From positions 11,693,543-11,757,542 of the forward strand of contig JAPWDM010000001.1 of the NCBI GenBank assembly GCA_035578155.1: a stretch of 64,000 nucleotides of DNA. Reading direction: 5' to 3'. This DNA is from Brachynemurus nebulosus (Eukaryota > Arthropoda > Insecta > Neuroptera > Myrmeleontidae). The notes under the pieces are model-generated. The model saw only the letters and a list, made by a program, of their open reading frames with translations, did no database searches and was not told the DNA's origin. A program made the translations under genes and the position numbers. Below are positions 7,790-20,289 of this stretch, one piece after another. Numbering within the stretch: the first letter of the stretch is position 1; each line of letters begins with the position of its first letter.

Positions 7790-9470
7790 TAACAAAGCAA
7801 TGATCCCATGTTTTAATATGGATTTTCACAAAGTAAACCTATCTAATATTAATTATTTACAATAATTAGTGTTTAGTTCCCAAAACAGTGTGTCAATTGG
7901 GTGTTTCGTCATAATTCCTTACGACCGTCAACGTGTTTGCAATATCGAGCGAACAACGTTCCGCAAAACACCAAAAATATTGATAGATAAAATGTATAAA
8001 AAGTGTTATAATGCTGTTGGTTAGTATCATTTATATTTAAAGGTTTTTAATAGCCTAGAATAAGAAAATTCATATTATATACATGTATGTATATTATATC
8101 TATACATAGTATTAAGCTAAAAGGTTGCATTTACATTGTATTATTTGTCAATTTGGACATAAAATAATGCTTTCAACAAAGTTAATTGAATTTTCTAATT
8201 TATAATTGTGTGGTGCAATCTTGACATTTAAAATAATAATAGGTATGAATGAATATACTAGTACCTATGTAGCATATCCAAAAACGAGACTCACGTGTTT
8301 ACGTGTCTATTTTCCATTACCACTGCTTCCTATTCCAAACAGTACTAGCAATACTAACACATCACACTCTATGAGTAGATATTCAGTTATTTCCCCCCTC
8401 CCTCTCACCCGTTCTTTAATGATGTCTATGTAAATTGTGATTCTTAATGTATTTTTAAAATATTGTTAAATAAAGGAACAAGTGCATTTATTCTACTTAG
8501 AGTTCAATTAAAAGGTAATGAAACCAAGCATTTTGGAAAATTTTAAAGGGGTTTTTCGAGATTGTAAAACTGAGTTTTCAGACTGAACATGTTGTCTGTC
8601 AGCCGCCATTTTCAACTGAAGTTCAGAAATTACTAATATATTATTTTTGTAACTTTTATCTGAAGCTTTTTGGTGAAAAGTCAATATTAAAACAGTTATG
8701 GATAACAAAATTACTAGCCGGTAATGATGGCTATTACTCACGAAGATGAAATTGCGTAATGTATCTGACAATGAGTGAGTAATAGCCATTTCAAGCGAGT
8801 AGAATACTATATTTCTTCTACAACTTTATTCCCTTTTGATTTAAATAAAATTGAGTATAAATTTTAAATTAAAAGAATACAGTTTTTAGTCTACCTCTAA
8901 TTTCATTCAATGTTCGTATATGTATCTATGGAAACGATCAAAATAAAATTCAAATTGTTTTGTTTACTTACACCTTACTATGCAACATACCTAAATAAAA
9001 TTGAAACATATAGATACATTATTCGCAAAACAATCGCAAGCCCATTGAATAATGGTTAATAGGGTGATTTCATTGGTCGAAATGTATTGAGTAATGATTA
9101 TTCCTCCATACCTTTGAATAATGCCTAAATTTCTCAGTAGTTAACGGATATGTAATGAGTGTGTTCTTCAACAGGAGTAGAAAATATATTTTATAGCTTT
9201 GAGTATTTCTTAATAAATAAGTCCGCCTACTTAATTCTGAAAACAAATAATAATAAATTAAATGCCATCAAATTAGAACCAGAATGTATAAAGAAATTAA
9301 AGTACATATGTCTCAGCTGAAAAATTCCGTTGAGTTATCTATAAATATTTTATTGTCTATTTACCATAAAATAATTTCTCTCAAAAGGTTTGTTTTGAAA
9401 TAACACAAACACAGATATTTGATATCTATGATATGCATATTAAATATGATTCTAATTGTTCTAATTTTAA
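7790..9470. other. AT-rich sequence without recognised genes
   Basis: I see no convincing coding frame. The only structure noted is a 13-bp inverted repeat, GGCTATTACTCAC at 8728-8740 against 8775-8787, with a 34-base loop. Short frames here have no recognisable domain. Confidence 0.6.
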
Positions 9471-9476
9471 AATTTA

Positions 9477-9925
9477 GGCCCGATTTGCATTAACGTTCCG
9501 CTCTCGATACGCTCCCACTCCACTCTCGCTTCGATATAATCTTGTTGTGTTCACATTACAGTGCTGATAACATGCTGGTACCTATTCGTTCTCTATTCAC
9601 ATTATAATGCCGTTCCCAGTTCGGTCTCAGTTCAATACAAACATCTTTTCATAACAACCGAATGCAAGCGGAGTGGAGTGGAATCAAAAAAGTGTTTACA
9701 CTATAGGTAAGGGCCGTAAAAAGTCTGATATCGCTCCGATTAAATATTACCTAAGTTGTATTGATATTGGAAAGGCATTGGAGCGAGAGCGTACCGCGAC
9801 TGATATCGGACCGATATCAGAGCGATGATGTGAATACACTCATTGTTTATTGTGTAAGAATATTTTATCGAATCGAGAGCAGAGTGATGTCGTACTGAGA
9901 GCGGAGCGTTAATGTAAATCGGGCC
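9477..9925. mobile_element. PIF/Harbinger-type MITE
   Basis: The element starts with GGCCCGATTTGCATTAACG and ends with the inverted copy CGTTAATGTAAATCGGGCC. The terminal repeats are about 29 bp with two mismatches. It is flanked by TTA on both sides (9474-9476 and 9926-9928). A 3-bp TTA duplication with GG-starting inverted termini is characteristic of PIF/Harbinger. The 449-bp body is itself rich in short inverted motifs (GCGAGAGCG, CGATATC) and has no coding frame, so it is non-autonomous. Confidence 0.85.
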
Positions 9926-10236
9926 TTATTGTGTCTTCCATTGATTTGTTGAGTTTTAGTTGTCTGAAAAGGATAGAAATTAACTGATAGATAATAATAA
10001 TGAAAATAGGGTGAAATTATTTTTATCTGATTTTTAGTGAATATAATTTTTTTTGTACTTATTATTTAAAATGTACATTTATATTAAAAAAAAAAAAAGT
10101 AAAAAAAAGATTGCTGGATAGTGACATATGCTACTGCACTATATATGTAGCGACTCCCTACTAACGAGTTGAACCAAATACAAGTTTAAATAATATAAAA
10201 TAAGACATCAAGGATTTCAATTTTAGAGTCATTACT

Positions 10237-10688
10237 AGGGATGTAACGATACTTAATTGTGCTGATACCATACCGATACTGATATCGATGCCTTAGCAGA
10301 TAATAAATCGTACCTTGGGGGTTTATGTGCATAAAACTTACCTATATATTATTTAACAGAGAGTCGACCTTGTGAGAAGTGTAAAAAAATGTCAAATCAA
10401 AATTAAAAGAAAATATTTATTATACAAAGTAATACACCGATTCATCAACTCAATTAAAGTTTACTTTTGGTATAGATTTTTGTTAAGAAAGCATAGTTTT
10501 TTTCAAATTATTTGCAGCTAATCTGTTAAGCAAATCATTTTGTATGAGGCTTGCGATTGAAAACTTTTCAATTTTTCGCTTTTCGAACTGTGTGATATTG
10601 GCTGTATTCTAATCGACGATACTGATATATCGGCTTATCGATTATATAGGCCGATAATCGGTCTCGGAATCGGTATCGTTACATCCCT
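10237..10688. mobile_element. hAT-like non-autonomous element
   Basis: AGGGATGTAACGATAC at 10237-10252 is perfectly inverted at 10673-10688. The TAGGGATGTAACG-type terminus is common among hAT elements. TCATTACT occurs just outside the left end and four bases beyond the right end, perhaps a displaced target duplication. The interior contains subterminal GATATCGATG/CGATAATCGG palindromes and no frame. Assignment to hAT rests on the terminus only. Confidence 0.65.
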
Positions 10689-10844
10689 AAATTCATTACT
10701 ATTGCAGGTGAAACATTAACATTCGCATTAATCATTACAGATCTCATTACAATCTTACCCTATAGTTCATTACACTCTCACACATATTTCCTAACAGCAA
10801 GTGGTATCAATCGCTATAAAACGTATAGGAATAGTCTACTAGAC

Positions 10845-11566
10845 CAGTGTTTTTCAACCTTTTCCATGGCGCGATCCCCTACCCTCCGCTATTACTAACT
10901 TTTATTTATTTATGTTATAAATATCGAATCCGTTCATCATTATTGATTATTTTCATAGTTAGGTATCGATTAAATACGTAATTAAGGACTTGAAACAGGC
11001 ATATTTTTATATAGACATCGAAGTTGACGACTTATAGTAGCTTCTGGAAGCGCGCGTGGCGTAAAAAGTGGCACGCGCACGCGCGACAGTCGTCGTCGTT
11101 TAACACTTCCGAACGTAATCCATTTGAATTCTTTGAATTGTGAACTCGCGTTAGTATTTAAATTTACTGAATTGCCTTTTTGTTTGTTTAGTAGTTACTC
11201 ACTGTCTTTTATTGTCTAATATTAAAAATTCTGTGTTCATTGTAATTACTGACAATGGATAAGTTTCTGGAAACATATGCACAACGGTCAACTTTAAGTT
11301 CCAATGAGAGTAATAAAACAAAATTATAAGAAAAAGTCTCTGTATGACGACAATAATTATTTTATTTAAAATTCAGATTTACTGTTATTGAAACTTGATC
11401 GCGCGAAAGTATGAAACTATCACATTAATGTAACCATTAATTAACCTTCTCTTTATTAAATATTATATATTGAACTAGAGGGTTTTATTTTTAAAGTAAC
11501 TGCGACTCCCTTAGAAAGGCTACGCGACCCCCCAGGGTGTCGCGACCCACAGGTTGGAAAACACTG
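10845..11566 (+). mobile_element. hAT element, internally deleted, with 8-bp target duplication
   Basis: CAGTGTTTTTCAACCT at 10845-10860 is matched by the inverted AGGTTGGAAAACACTG ending at 11566 (one mismatch in 16). The perfect 8-bp duplication TACTAGAC lies at 10837-10844 and 11567-11574. Both features are diagnostic of hAT. At 722 bp it is far shorter than an autonomous copy; only the beginning of a transposase frame remains (11255-11329). The GC-rich subterminal segment CGCGACCCCCCAGGG near the right end is typical of these termini. Confidence 0.93.
11255..11329 (+). pseudogene. Start of a hAT transposase frame, truncated
   Basis: ATG at 11255 opens a 24-codon frame beginning MDKFLETYAQRSTLSSNES. 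MDKFL followed by a Ser-rich stretch is the usual N-terminus of one large group of hAT (ZBED-like) transposases, in which the BED finger and catalytic domain follow. Here the frame stops at TAA (11327-11329) and none of the downstream domains is present before the 3' terminus of the element, so it is a remnant. Confidence 0.6.
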
Positions 11567-11574
11567 TACTAGAC

Positions 11575-12360
11575 TATCTTGCAGTGTGTTATACCCACTT
11601 TCAAAATATTTCTGCATACATCTTTTTATTCAATAAACTTAAAGACAAAAACGAAAAAAATGGAAATGATATTCATGGTTACATTAAGTTATATAACATT
11701 GTGTATCCCATACACCCACATAAATACATGAGGAGAAAAAAAATTTTTAACCAAAAAGTTTTATAATATGCGCAGGTACATCGTATCTATACCTATCCAC
11801 AATTCCAGCTAGAGTGTAGAGGTATATATAGAGGTAAAAGTGGTTGATGTACATAAATTTATCAGAAAAAAATAATAAGATACATATGCATGAAGGATAT
11901 GAAATATGAGCGCTTTATGTATAGGAAATTGTTTGAAAGCATCCATATATCTACACATATTATATATGAATAATATAGAGGGTGTTCGTTTTTGAAAAAT
12001 GATCAAACTTGCTGATAAAAATATCTGTAGATCAGGAGAAAGAAATGTCATTTTGTTGTGATAATTGTATTTAGTAATAAAATATCTATATTTTTTTTAA
12101 GACATCATAAATATAAACCAATTGTGAACTTAGAAATAAGGTCATATTTAGGAAGTCTTAAATTACTCCTAAGTCGACGCATATAAGATCTTTAATAAAT
12201 AATTCATAAATATACCTTTTCGATGATGTTTTCTGACATTTTGAATATGATTCTTATATGACATCTTTAAGAAGTCCTAAGAATGTCAGTAAAAAGATGT
12301 CGATTTGATATCATTAAATTGTATTCATAATCTACGCTAATATAAAAAGAGAGAAATTTT
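11575..12360. other. AT-rich sequence, nothing recognised
   Basis: There are only short frames without recognisable motifs. At 12120-12300 and 13440-13530, inverted-looking AAGTCTTAA/TTAAGACATCTT motifs could be remnants of terminal repeats of one element, but the alignment is too weak to call. Confidence 0.5.
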
Positions 12361-12364
12361 TTTT

Positions 12365-12680
12365 ATATGTCCAAAATAAGCTCAAAAATTGCTGAACAGA
12401 TTTTGAAAATTTTTTTACTGTTAGAAAGCTGAACTATTCCAGACTGACATAGGCTAGGTTGAGATTAGGATCCTAGGGACCCAAAAAGGGTTTAAAGTAA
12501 ACTAGTAAATCAACTTCGAAAATTTTTTCACTGCTACAAAGTTAAACTGTGCCAAATTGACATTAACTATGTTGCATGACGTCCGTCAAGGTTTTGACTC
12601 CAAAATTAACTACTCAACCGATTTTGAATTTTTTTTTACTCTTGAGAAACTAAACAATTCCAGGCTGACATAGGCTATAA
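12365..12680 (+). repeat. Degenerate tandem repeat, unit about 125 bp
   Basis: Recurring blocks read AAAATT...CTGAACAGATTTTGAAAATTTT...GTTAGAAAGCTGAACTATTCCAG...TGACATAGG, starting near 12370, 12490 and 12595. A related single block lies at 28985-29075 inside another repeat. This is probably the body of a dispersed element; no coding. Confidence 0.6.
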
Positions 12681-12835
12681 TATAATATTATGATATTAGG
12701 TTGCCCAGGATTCTCAAGAAATTTCTTCCCAAATACTATTGAATTATGAGAGAAGTTAACGTGAGGTCACAAAATATTGTCCGTTAGAATATTATAGACC
12801 CAAAAAGGGCTTAAAATAAACAGCTAGACGAAACT

Positions 12836-13020
12836 TGGGTAGTAAAATCATAGCCATTATGCACCATTGGGTAGTAGGATCATAGTGATTGTGAACCATT
12901 GAGTAACAAAATCGCAGTGATTATGGGCCACTGGGTATAATTATGAACTACTTAATAGGTAGTAAGGTCATGGTGATTATCGACCATTGGGTAGTAAAGT
13001 CATAATGATTAAGGATCACT
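12836..13020 (+). repeat. Minisatellite, unit about 45 bp, four degenerate copies
   Basis: Copies of TTGGGTAGTAAAATCATAGT followed by GATTATG.ACCA recur at roughly 45-bp steps between 12836 and 13020. Copies are diverged, so the array is not recent. Confidence 0.7.
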
Positions 13021-13544
13021 AGAATCGCAAAAAAAATTTTGTTTCTTTGTGACATTTAAACGCAATAGTCTTTTTCATTGCGTTTTGTTTTTGGCTTTTA
13101 TTCATAAATACTTAATTATGAATCCCTTATCAGCTACTGCCCTCAATTTCGGAATGGACGGGAATGAAAAAACAATACTTCCGGCGGCATCTCTATTTTA
13201 AAGTCGTCTAGCGAGCGAAGCCAATCACTATGGATAACATTTCGTACAGAATTTCGAAATATGTCATTTAAAAGTTATTGAACCCACAATTCAAATATTT
13301 TTACGTAGACGAAACCGTGGGCTACAGTTGTAAAATATAAAATGTATATATAGGAAATTATATAGAACATCAAAATAAAGACAGTTGAGCGAGGCCAGGA
13401 CAGGCTACTAGTTAAGATATATTTAAGTACTCTTATTTCTAACTTCTTGAAAATGGTGTCTTAAAGATGTCATATTGCAGTTCCGCAAGATGTCTTAAAA
13501 AAGACTTCTTTAAGACATCTTTCTGATTTGTGTGTTGACGGGGA

Positions 13545-13594
13545 TGTGTAGTCTTTTGATATTCTCTAATGTGTGGTCTTTTGATATTCTCTCT
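13545..13594 (+). repeat. 25-bp direct duplication
   Basis: TGTGTAGTCTTTTGATATTC occurs at 13545 and, with one change, at 13570. Exact period 25. Confidence 0.85.
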
Positions 13595-13599
13595 GTATA

Positions 13600-14439
13600 A
13601 TTAGGTAGTTAGTATGTATGTCTATAAATATTGACGTACCTAAACATACATATTATGTGTATAAGCTCAATAACCATATAACTGAAGAAATACTGCTTCT
13701 GAATACAGATGACCCTTTTGTACAATTTGAAATAATGATTATTATTATATCATATTTTTTATTAAATAAAGGACAAATTTTAATAATAAAACCTTTGTAA
13801 AATATAAATTGCGTAGACATAAATATCAGTGGCGAATCAGTGCCAGGTTTTTTTTTTGATTTTTTTTTTTAAATTAAAAATTGAATAATTTTGTTGTTGG
13901 TCTATAGTAAATTAAAAATTTTCAAAATTAGAAATCAGTTAGTAGTTTTATACCCTTGGAAATTGAATTTTTTTCAGTTTGGTTAAATATATTGGGAATG
14001 TATGAGTTTTGGCATAGGAAATTATATATATATTTGTAAATAGCTCCTTAAGAACTTTATTATGAAACAAAAATTAAAGCTATAAAGTCACTGAGGTTTC
14101 ATTCCTAACCCCTAAGTCGAAAGTAGAGGTTGACCTGTGTTAAAAAAGAGTTGTTAGTTAATATATCAGGTATACATTACACTAATTTATTTATCTTTGC
14201 ATAAATACATCTTTTGCTAATAATAACTTGGGAAGAATTTTAATTTTCTGATTTAATAATGAGCAGAATTTTCTATTTCAATGATTTTAATGAACAAGCT
14301 TAGGAATCTTATTATTTTTTATTTTATTTTTTTTTATATATCTACAATTATTAATATTTTAAGGTTTGTAATTTACACAAATATGGTTTTGTCTTTTTTT
14401 TAAATAAATTATCATAATAAAGATCTTAAAGAGCGATTT

Positions 14440-14503
<64 letters not shown>

Positions 14504-16560
14504 TCCTTGCCAAAACTCTTACCATTTCCTAGATATTTAACATAATTCAATAAAAACAAACTTTTGGGGTGAATTTCACCCTCCTAAACGGTTTATGGAC
14601 ACAAGCAGGGCCGAATTAACCTTAAGTGCTGCCCGGGGCACTGTGAAAAGTGCCGCGCCTGACAATAATTAAAAAAAAATTCATTTGTATTTTTTTACCT
14701 TTTCCTATCAAAATATAAGTGACGAGCAAATGAAAGCTCCCGTTTCTTATTTTCCTATTAGAAAATAAGCGATGACCAAAAAAAAAAAAAATTATTCCGT
14801 TTGTTTCAAATTCTACCGCCCCTAAAAATTTGCCGCCCTGGGACAGTGTAAAAAAAAAATCCTTAAAATCACTGTTCCTCTGGCTGTACGAGCTAATAAT
14901 GAAAATTAGACGTTAAAATGCAACTAAGGTTTACATGGTCAGTATAAAGCTATTTAATATAAGTAAATTATTAGTTATTCAGTTAGTAAAATGACAAACT
15001 AGAATTTTCATTCACAATTTAAATTTAATTAACAAATTGAAAATCACAGAATGACAATATCATTTTTGGGACTGCACTGTATTATCAATGTATATTTTTT
15101 TAGATTTGGTCAGTTTATTTTTATTGTACCATAATTATGTTTGCTCTCTGAACACGCGCCCTCTTAACATGCGCTGTACGGACACGACAACGAAAAATCA
15201 AGGGTCGTCATTTGTTGTCATTTTGTTCCAAAAGTACAGTTGACGAGCAAAAAAGTATTTTTACTCAAAACTATTCGGTGAGTATAAAAATAAAAACGTA
15301 ATAATAAATCTTTTTCTTAATTCTTCATAATTTTTTCCATTTTTAATTTTTAATACACAATCTTTTTGATAGGCCTGCGCCTATCCCGCCTACCCTCTAA
15401 AACCGCCACTAGTATGTGAGTGAACTAAAAAAGTAAAATTTTACGAAATCTTCGTCTATTTTTGTATTAAAAAAAAAACTCTTTCGTTTGGATATTGACA
15501 TAAAAGTTTTATTGTCTTGTAAAATTTTGTTTTGTGACTTACAGGTTTTTCAATGTCAACTCCTCAATTACGGAAGCGATGAGACTAAAATTAAATTGAT
15601 TTATAGATCTTTTTCTAACATATGTTTTTTAAAAAGGCTTCCCAAGGATACTACAGTTCTTAAATACGTACGGACCTTAAAAAATACCTTATTGTTCCCT
15701 CCCAACTTTCATTAAAGTTTATGACGCCAAATGCATTCGCACACTGCGTATCCATTGCACCGCTTCACCTTAATTATTTGATAGTAACTAATACAAAATA
15801 TTTCAGACAATGAAAATTGTTTTCAAAAATTCTCTCTAAAACTTTTGTTTGCATCTCTATTGAACTTAAACGTATATAGATAATGGAATAGATAGAAGCA
15901 CTATGCTACTATAACTGTACACCAGCTATTTCTATAATACTATGTGGCTGACTGACTGCTCACAACTCCCTGGAGCTCGATCAGCTATTCTGTCCTGTTA
16001 CTACACACATATGAGCATACCTACTTGTGTATAAGGTACTATAACGTACAACTTGCTACATACATCATCCTTGGGGTAGGTAGCTGGGCGTACGTCAAGA
16101 TATTATAATTTTATACATATGCATATCATATATTATGTTTATATATAAATAACATATTAAGAACGTAGATGCCTCTGCTGTCGTTTAGAGCTAGTGTATT
16201 TGTTTGATATATTGTTGAGTTTTATTCTAATTAGCATATATCTTATTGTGCAGATAATATGTATGTATAAACGAAAACAAAAACAAAATTTAAAATTTAT
16301 TCAATCTGTTAATTAGAGCAGATGGCGGCTTATTATGTCATATCAAATGATAGAGAAAAGTTTATTAACAAAATATTTTCAATAATTGAAAAGTTATGTT
16401 TGGTTTTACGCCGTTATTATACTGTCATAGATATATACGTCAAAGATTTATTTCATCAGGGAATATATTACGGTGTAATTCATCGACTTTTAAAACATAA
16501 TATTTCTGTAACCATAATTAGACATTATTCTTAATGTTGTTAATATTTGATCAAAGCATT
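13600..16560. other. AT-rich sequence with poly-A/T tracts and one microsatellite
   Basis: I recognise no gene. Segment 14600-14860 contains GCAGGGCCGAATTAACCTTA and GCCGCCCTGGGACAGTG, which resemble a degenerate hAT-type terminus, and GACGAGCAAA-type motifs that recur near 15240 and 36120-36180. A pure AT run lies at 14444-14500. Confidence 0.5.
14444..14500. repeat. (AT)n microsatellite, 57 bp
   Basis: This is an uninterrupted alternating A/T run. It produces an artificial Tyr-Ile repeat frame, which is not a gene. Confidence 0.95.
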
Positions 16561-16780
16561 TTAACCCTAGAATCATACGTACTCGTCAAAACGACGAACG
16601 AACCTCTCTACCTGCTCCAGTACTACAGCTTGTCGTTGCCTGCTTGCTGTGAAATTTCTGTTATCTAATTTATTTGTTATTATAACACATAAGACGTATA
16701 AATTTTGTTTATAGCTATTGTCGTTTTTTTTTTGTACTGAAATAGTGTGCGTCAAAAGGACGACGATGTATGATCAGCCG
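16561..16780. mobile_element. piggyBac-type MITE, right end decayed
   Basis: TTAA at 16561-16564 is followed by CCCTAGAATCATACGTAC and CGTCAAAACGACG, the form of a piggyBac terminus (TTAA target, CCCTAGA start). The inverted counterpart CGTCAAAAGGACGACGATGT occurs at 16750-16770, but its outermost bases and TTAA are not recognisable. At about 215 bp there is no room for a transposase. Confidence 0.65.
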
Positions 16781-16789
16781 AAGTTTTTT

Positions 16790-17818
16790 TTTTAAAGATT
16801 TTGTACTCCACATATAAAAGTTTTCCTAATTTTTCTAAAATTTATTAAAGATATGGATGTTATAATTAATTTATTCAATGATTATGATAATGTGAAAGAT
16901 AATTAGAGCTGTTTGACTTATAGAGACGACATAATACTGAAATTTTAATATATTGAATCGAAAACTAAAGAATGCGTTTCGAATGACTTAATAAAAGATT
17001 AACGATTTATTTTGTGGAAAATATTTTAATTTTTATAATTTTTTGAGATCTTATTCGAAAAGTTACTAACAAATTTTAGAAAATTTACAAATGTGCCTAA
17101 TGGGGAAATAACTACATATCTATAGGGATATTTATGACTGAGAAATTTCACATTCTGTAAAGTCACATATGTCCACTGACTCATTATAGTTCATAAATTA
17201 ATTATTTGAACGACATGTTTTATGATATAATTGATGTATTTATCTATTTTTTGATTTTTATAATGAAAATATGCTTTGATAAAATTTTTATAATGAAGTA
17301 TGCTTTCGCCATACTTACAATTAGTAATGTTTCACAAGCACTCGATAATATTTGAAATTAAAATATTAATTCATTAATAAATCTTCATTAATTCTAATTA
17401 TTTACTTTTATGAACATATACTTAAATAGGGTTAGTACCTACATGATAAAATTGTAATAAGCTTAAAATATATGAATCAATAAATTGTTTATGTAAGTAT
17501 GAAAATTAACAAACCTTCGGTTACTTAATGGGTAACTAAAGTTAAAAAGGTGTGTTATTTTTAATATAAAAATCCAAGGGTAAAAATTAATAAAATTCCG
17601 AGAAAGTTATAAAATCTGTAATGTCGTCATAAAAAAGAGAAAAATTTATGCACTACAAAAGAAACATAATCTTTTCCGGGAATAAGAGTAAAGTTACATC
17701 TTATACCTCTATATCTATTACCTTTTATTTATACATGTAGAAATTTATAATGAAAAAATGGAAATAACAGTTTCTTAGAATTTATTTAAACGCTTTAAGG
17801 TATTAATTAAAAAAAACG

Positions 17819-17893
<75 letters not shown>

Positions 17894-19350
17894 TATGCAC
17901 GTAACACAGCACAGCAGACAAGCTTGTCATATAGCTATCTCTTACAAGATTTACTACCTAATATATTGAAAAAGAATAGTAAATATTATAATAACTTTGA
18001 TAAGTAACAAAATTTCATTTCTATATTCCAACTATATGAATCATTTGCATTTTGTATAAGTGCGAGTATAATTTTACAGCTGTAACCGGGACAAAACCGT
18101 AGTGCTAATGTTTTAGAGATATAAGTCTTTCATTTCAAAATATAAACTGGTGAAACCAACGTTTATGATAATTGATCAGTTTCATAAGGAACATAATCAC
18201 ATTAACACATGAACAAAATCGTATACTACATTCAACACCGAAAAAATCGGTTTAAATGGTCTTAAGCCTTTGCGTGTTGAACAGTTAAAATCATTGTTTT
18301 ATTTGAATTTGTTGACTCAAACTTGCATAATGTTGATTTTCCGTCAAATACTGCTTAAACGGCTTTCCTAAAGACTAAGGTAATTGCAATCCCACTTTTT
18401 TAGAAGTCGTAGTCCTTTTATGATTACTGGCATTTTGCGTAGGTAATTAATAATAAAAAATTAATTCATATTCATGCATCCAAGTCAAAATTGCATTTTA
18501 CCTCTTACGATTTAGACCCGGAGATTTATAAACGTATGATTCACTACTACATACGCAAATCGATCTCGCCGGTACGGTCTCTTTTGACTGGAGACTTACT
18601 ATGTTACAACTCTAAGAAAAAAGTATACGTAATAAAATTTTACAAATTGGATTTACACTAAAGCAAAAAATGAGATAAATTATTTTCAGTACCAAACTGC
18701 CTTCTTTCAGCAATATTTATAAAAATATTACTTTTCAATTCAAAATAGAATATGACAATACAAAATACGATTTAGAAATGTTAAATTATAATCTAAATCA
18801 ATAGTTTTAAAAATTATATATATTCATTTAACTTTTTGAATTATGAAGTTTTAGCTATGTAAATCCGACTTAGTTTGTCACATATTTGTGTGAGAGAGAT
18901 AAGTAAATTAAACTGCACTGTACAAGCTGCTTTTTTATCCTTGTCATCTTTTTTAACCAAACAGGTTTTTTTCAAAATTTTAGTACCTTTACTTTTTTCT
19001 TAGAGTTGTAATACAGTAGCTGTACTGCATATAAACTTAATGGTTACTAATGTTTATTGATAAATAGCTCTCATTGATGGACGCAATTTGCTCATTGGAA
19101 ATTTAAACTAATAATAAAAATAGATTTACTGTACTGTTTTACCCCGGCGTACAATTTTGTACAGGTCCCCCTATATTAATAAATTTGAAAAAAATTCTAT
19201 CGTTTATTGTCGCAAATTAATATTATTTAATTAAAAAATATAATTTTTTTAATAATTTAATTATTGAAGTCAGTGAGATATTTTCCGATTATGTGACAAA
19301 AAATCAAAATAAAATAATTCGTGCAAACAATCGATGAATAACAACGTAAA
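16790..19350. other. AT-rich sequence, no gene recognised
   Basis: It contains a pure AT microsatellite (17823-17888) and a short segment, AATGTTTCACAAGCACTCGA near 17323, that recurs diverged near 55104. Otherwise I see nothing. Confidence 0.55.
17823..17888. repeat. (AT)n microsatellite, 66 bp
   Basis: Pure alternating TA run. Confidence 0.95.
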
Positions 19351-19358
19351 AAAAAAAA

Positions 19359-19456
19359 ACGCCGTGAGCAGCGGGGCTCCATCACGGAAGTCGAATTTTT
19401 CCTTTCATCTTCGGTATTGAATGTCTGCAAGCGAAATATGATTGAAAGTGTACAAG
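19359..19456 (+). repeat. Dispersed repeat with conserved GC hairpin, copy 1
   Basis: CGCCGTGAGCAGCGGGGCTC followed by CATCACGGAAGTCGAATTTT, then TTCGGTATTGAATGTCTGCA, matches copy 2 at 43009-43105 with few differences. The stem CCGTGA (19362-19367) / TCACGG (19382-19387) is kept in both copies. It is probably the end of a mobile element of unknown class. Confidence 0.75.
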
Positions 19457-20221
19457 CGACTACCACCCCCCCTCGCCAATTGTAGCGTTCCTAATGGTGG
19501 CTCCTATATATCTCACATCTAAAGGCCCCTGAGTACTTTTGTAAAGGGCCTCTTGCAAAGGAGAATTTCCAAAATTTTTCAAATTTGCTAAATAAGGTTG
19601 GCCAGCAAGATAAAAACCGAAAAAGTGCTTATCTTTACTAATCTATTCCTTAATTTTGAAATTTTATTCAATTTTGCGGAGGCTCCTACTGTGCGAGGGC
19701 TTCGGGGCACGTGGACACATTAAGGTAGTTTGTCGATAAAACGATTTTTTCAAAGGATTTTAACGAAACTTCTCTAGATACTTATTTAATTCAAAACCAA
19801 TAATACGAGCCTATTCCGATTAAATTTGACTAGCCCAATTTTGAGAAGAATAATTTCAAAGTTTTGTAATCTGTGCAAAGGTGAATTTGTGAAAAATTGA
19901 AAACGTGTCAAAGGAATTTGATAAAAATTCAATATGTTATAAAATACAAAGTTACAAACCATATTTAATAACAAATAAAAATTATTTATCGCGGCGTTTT
20001 TTAAATATAATTAATTTATAAACATCATTTTACAACGTTTTTATAACGCTTTTTCAACAATGCATTTATATTGCTACAACATAAGCGCGCGTAAATTAAA
20101 AATGAAAAACAAATGGTATAGAAATATAACTGAAGATTATTAAAGCAATTTTTAATTTTTGATAAAATAATAATTTTTGGAAAAATAACCACCAAATGTA
20201 CTTTAAAAATTTAGTTTTAAT

Positions 20222-20275
20222 TTTCTCTTTATTTAGTACGACGTACGTGTTGGCCTATATCGGGCCTCATCAGGT
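20222..20275 (-). other. Hammerhead-like motif, degenerate, minus strand
   Basis: Read on the minus strand, CTGATGA (20273-20267) is followed at once by a perfect 4-bp stem, GGCC-CGATATA-GGCC, then AACACGTACGTC. This is the order of a small hammerhead (CUGAUGA, stem II, core strand, short CG-UA-CG stem III, UC cleavage site). The second core strand is AACA where GAAA is expected, so self-cleavage is unlikely as it stands. Such motifs are known from Penelope-like elements. Confidence 0.4.
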
Positions 20276-20289
20276 CTGTATTTCATAAA

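Noticed and set aside
14359..14559. Frames of alternating Tyr-Ile (also 28130-28537, 43977-44189, 44041-44265)
   Set aside because: Translations of AT microsatellites.
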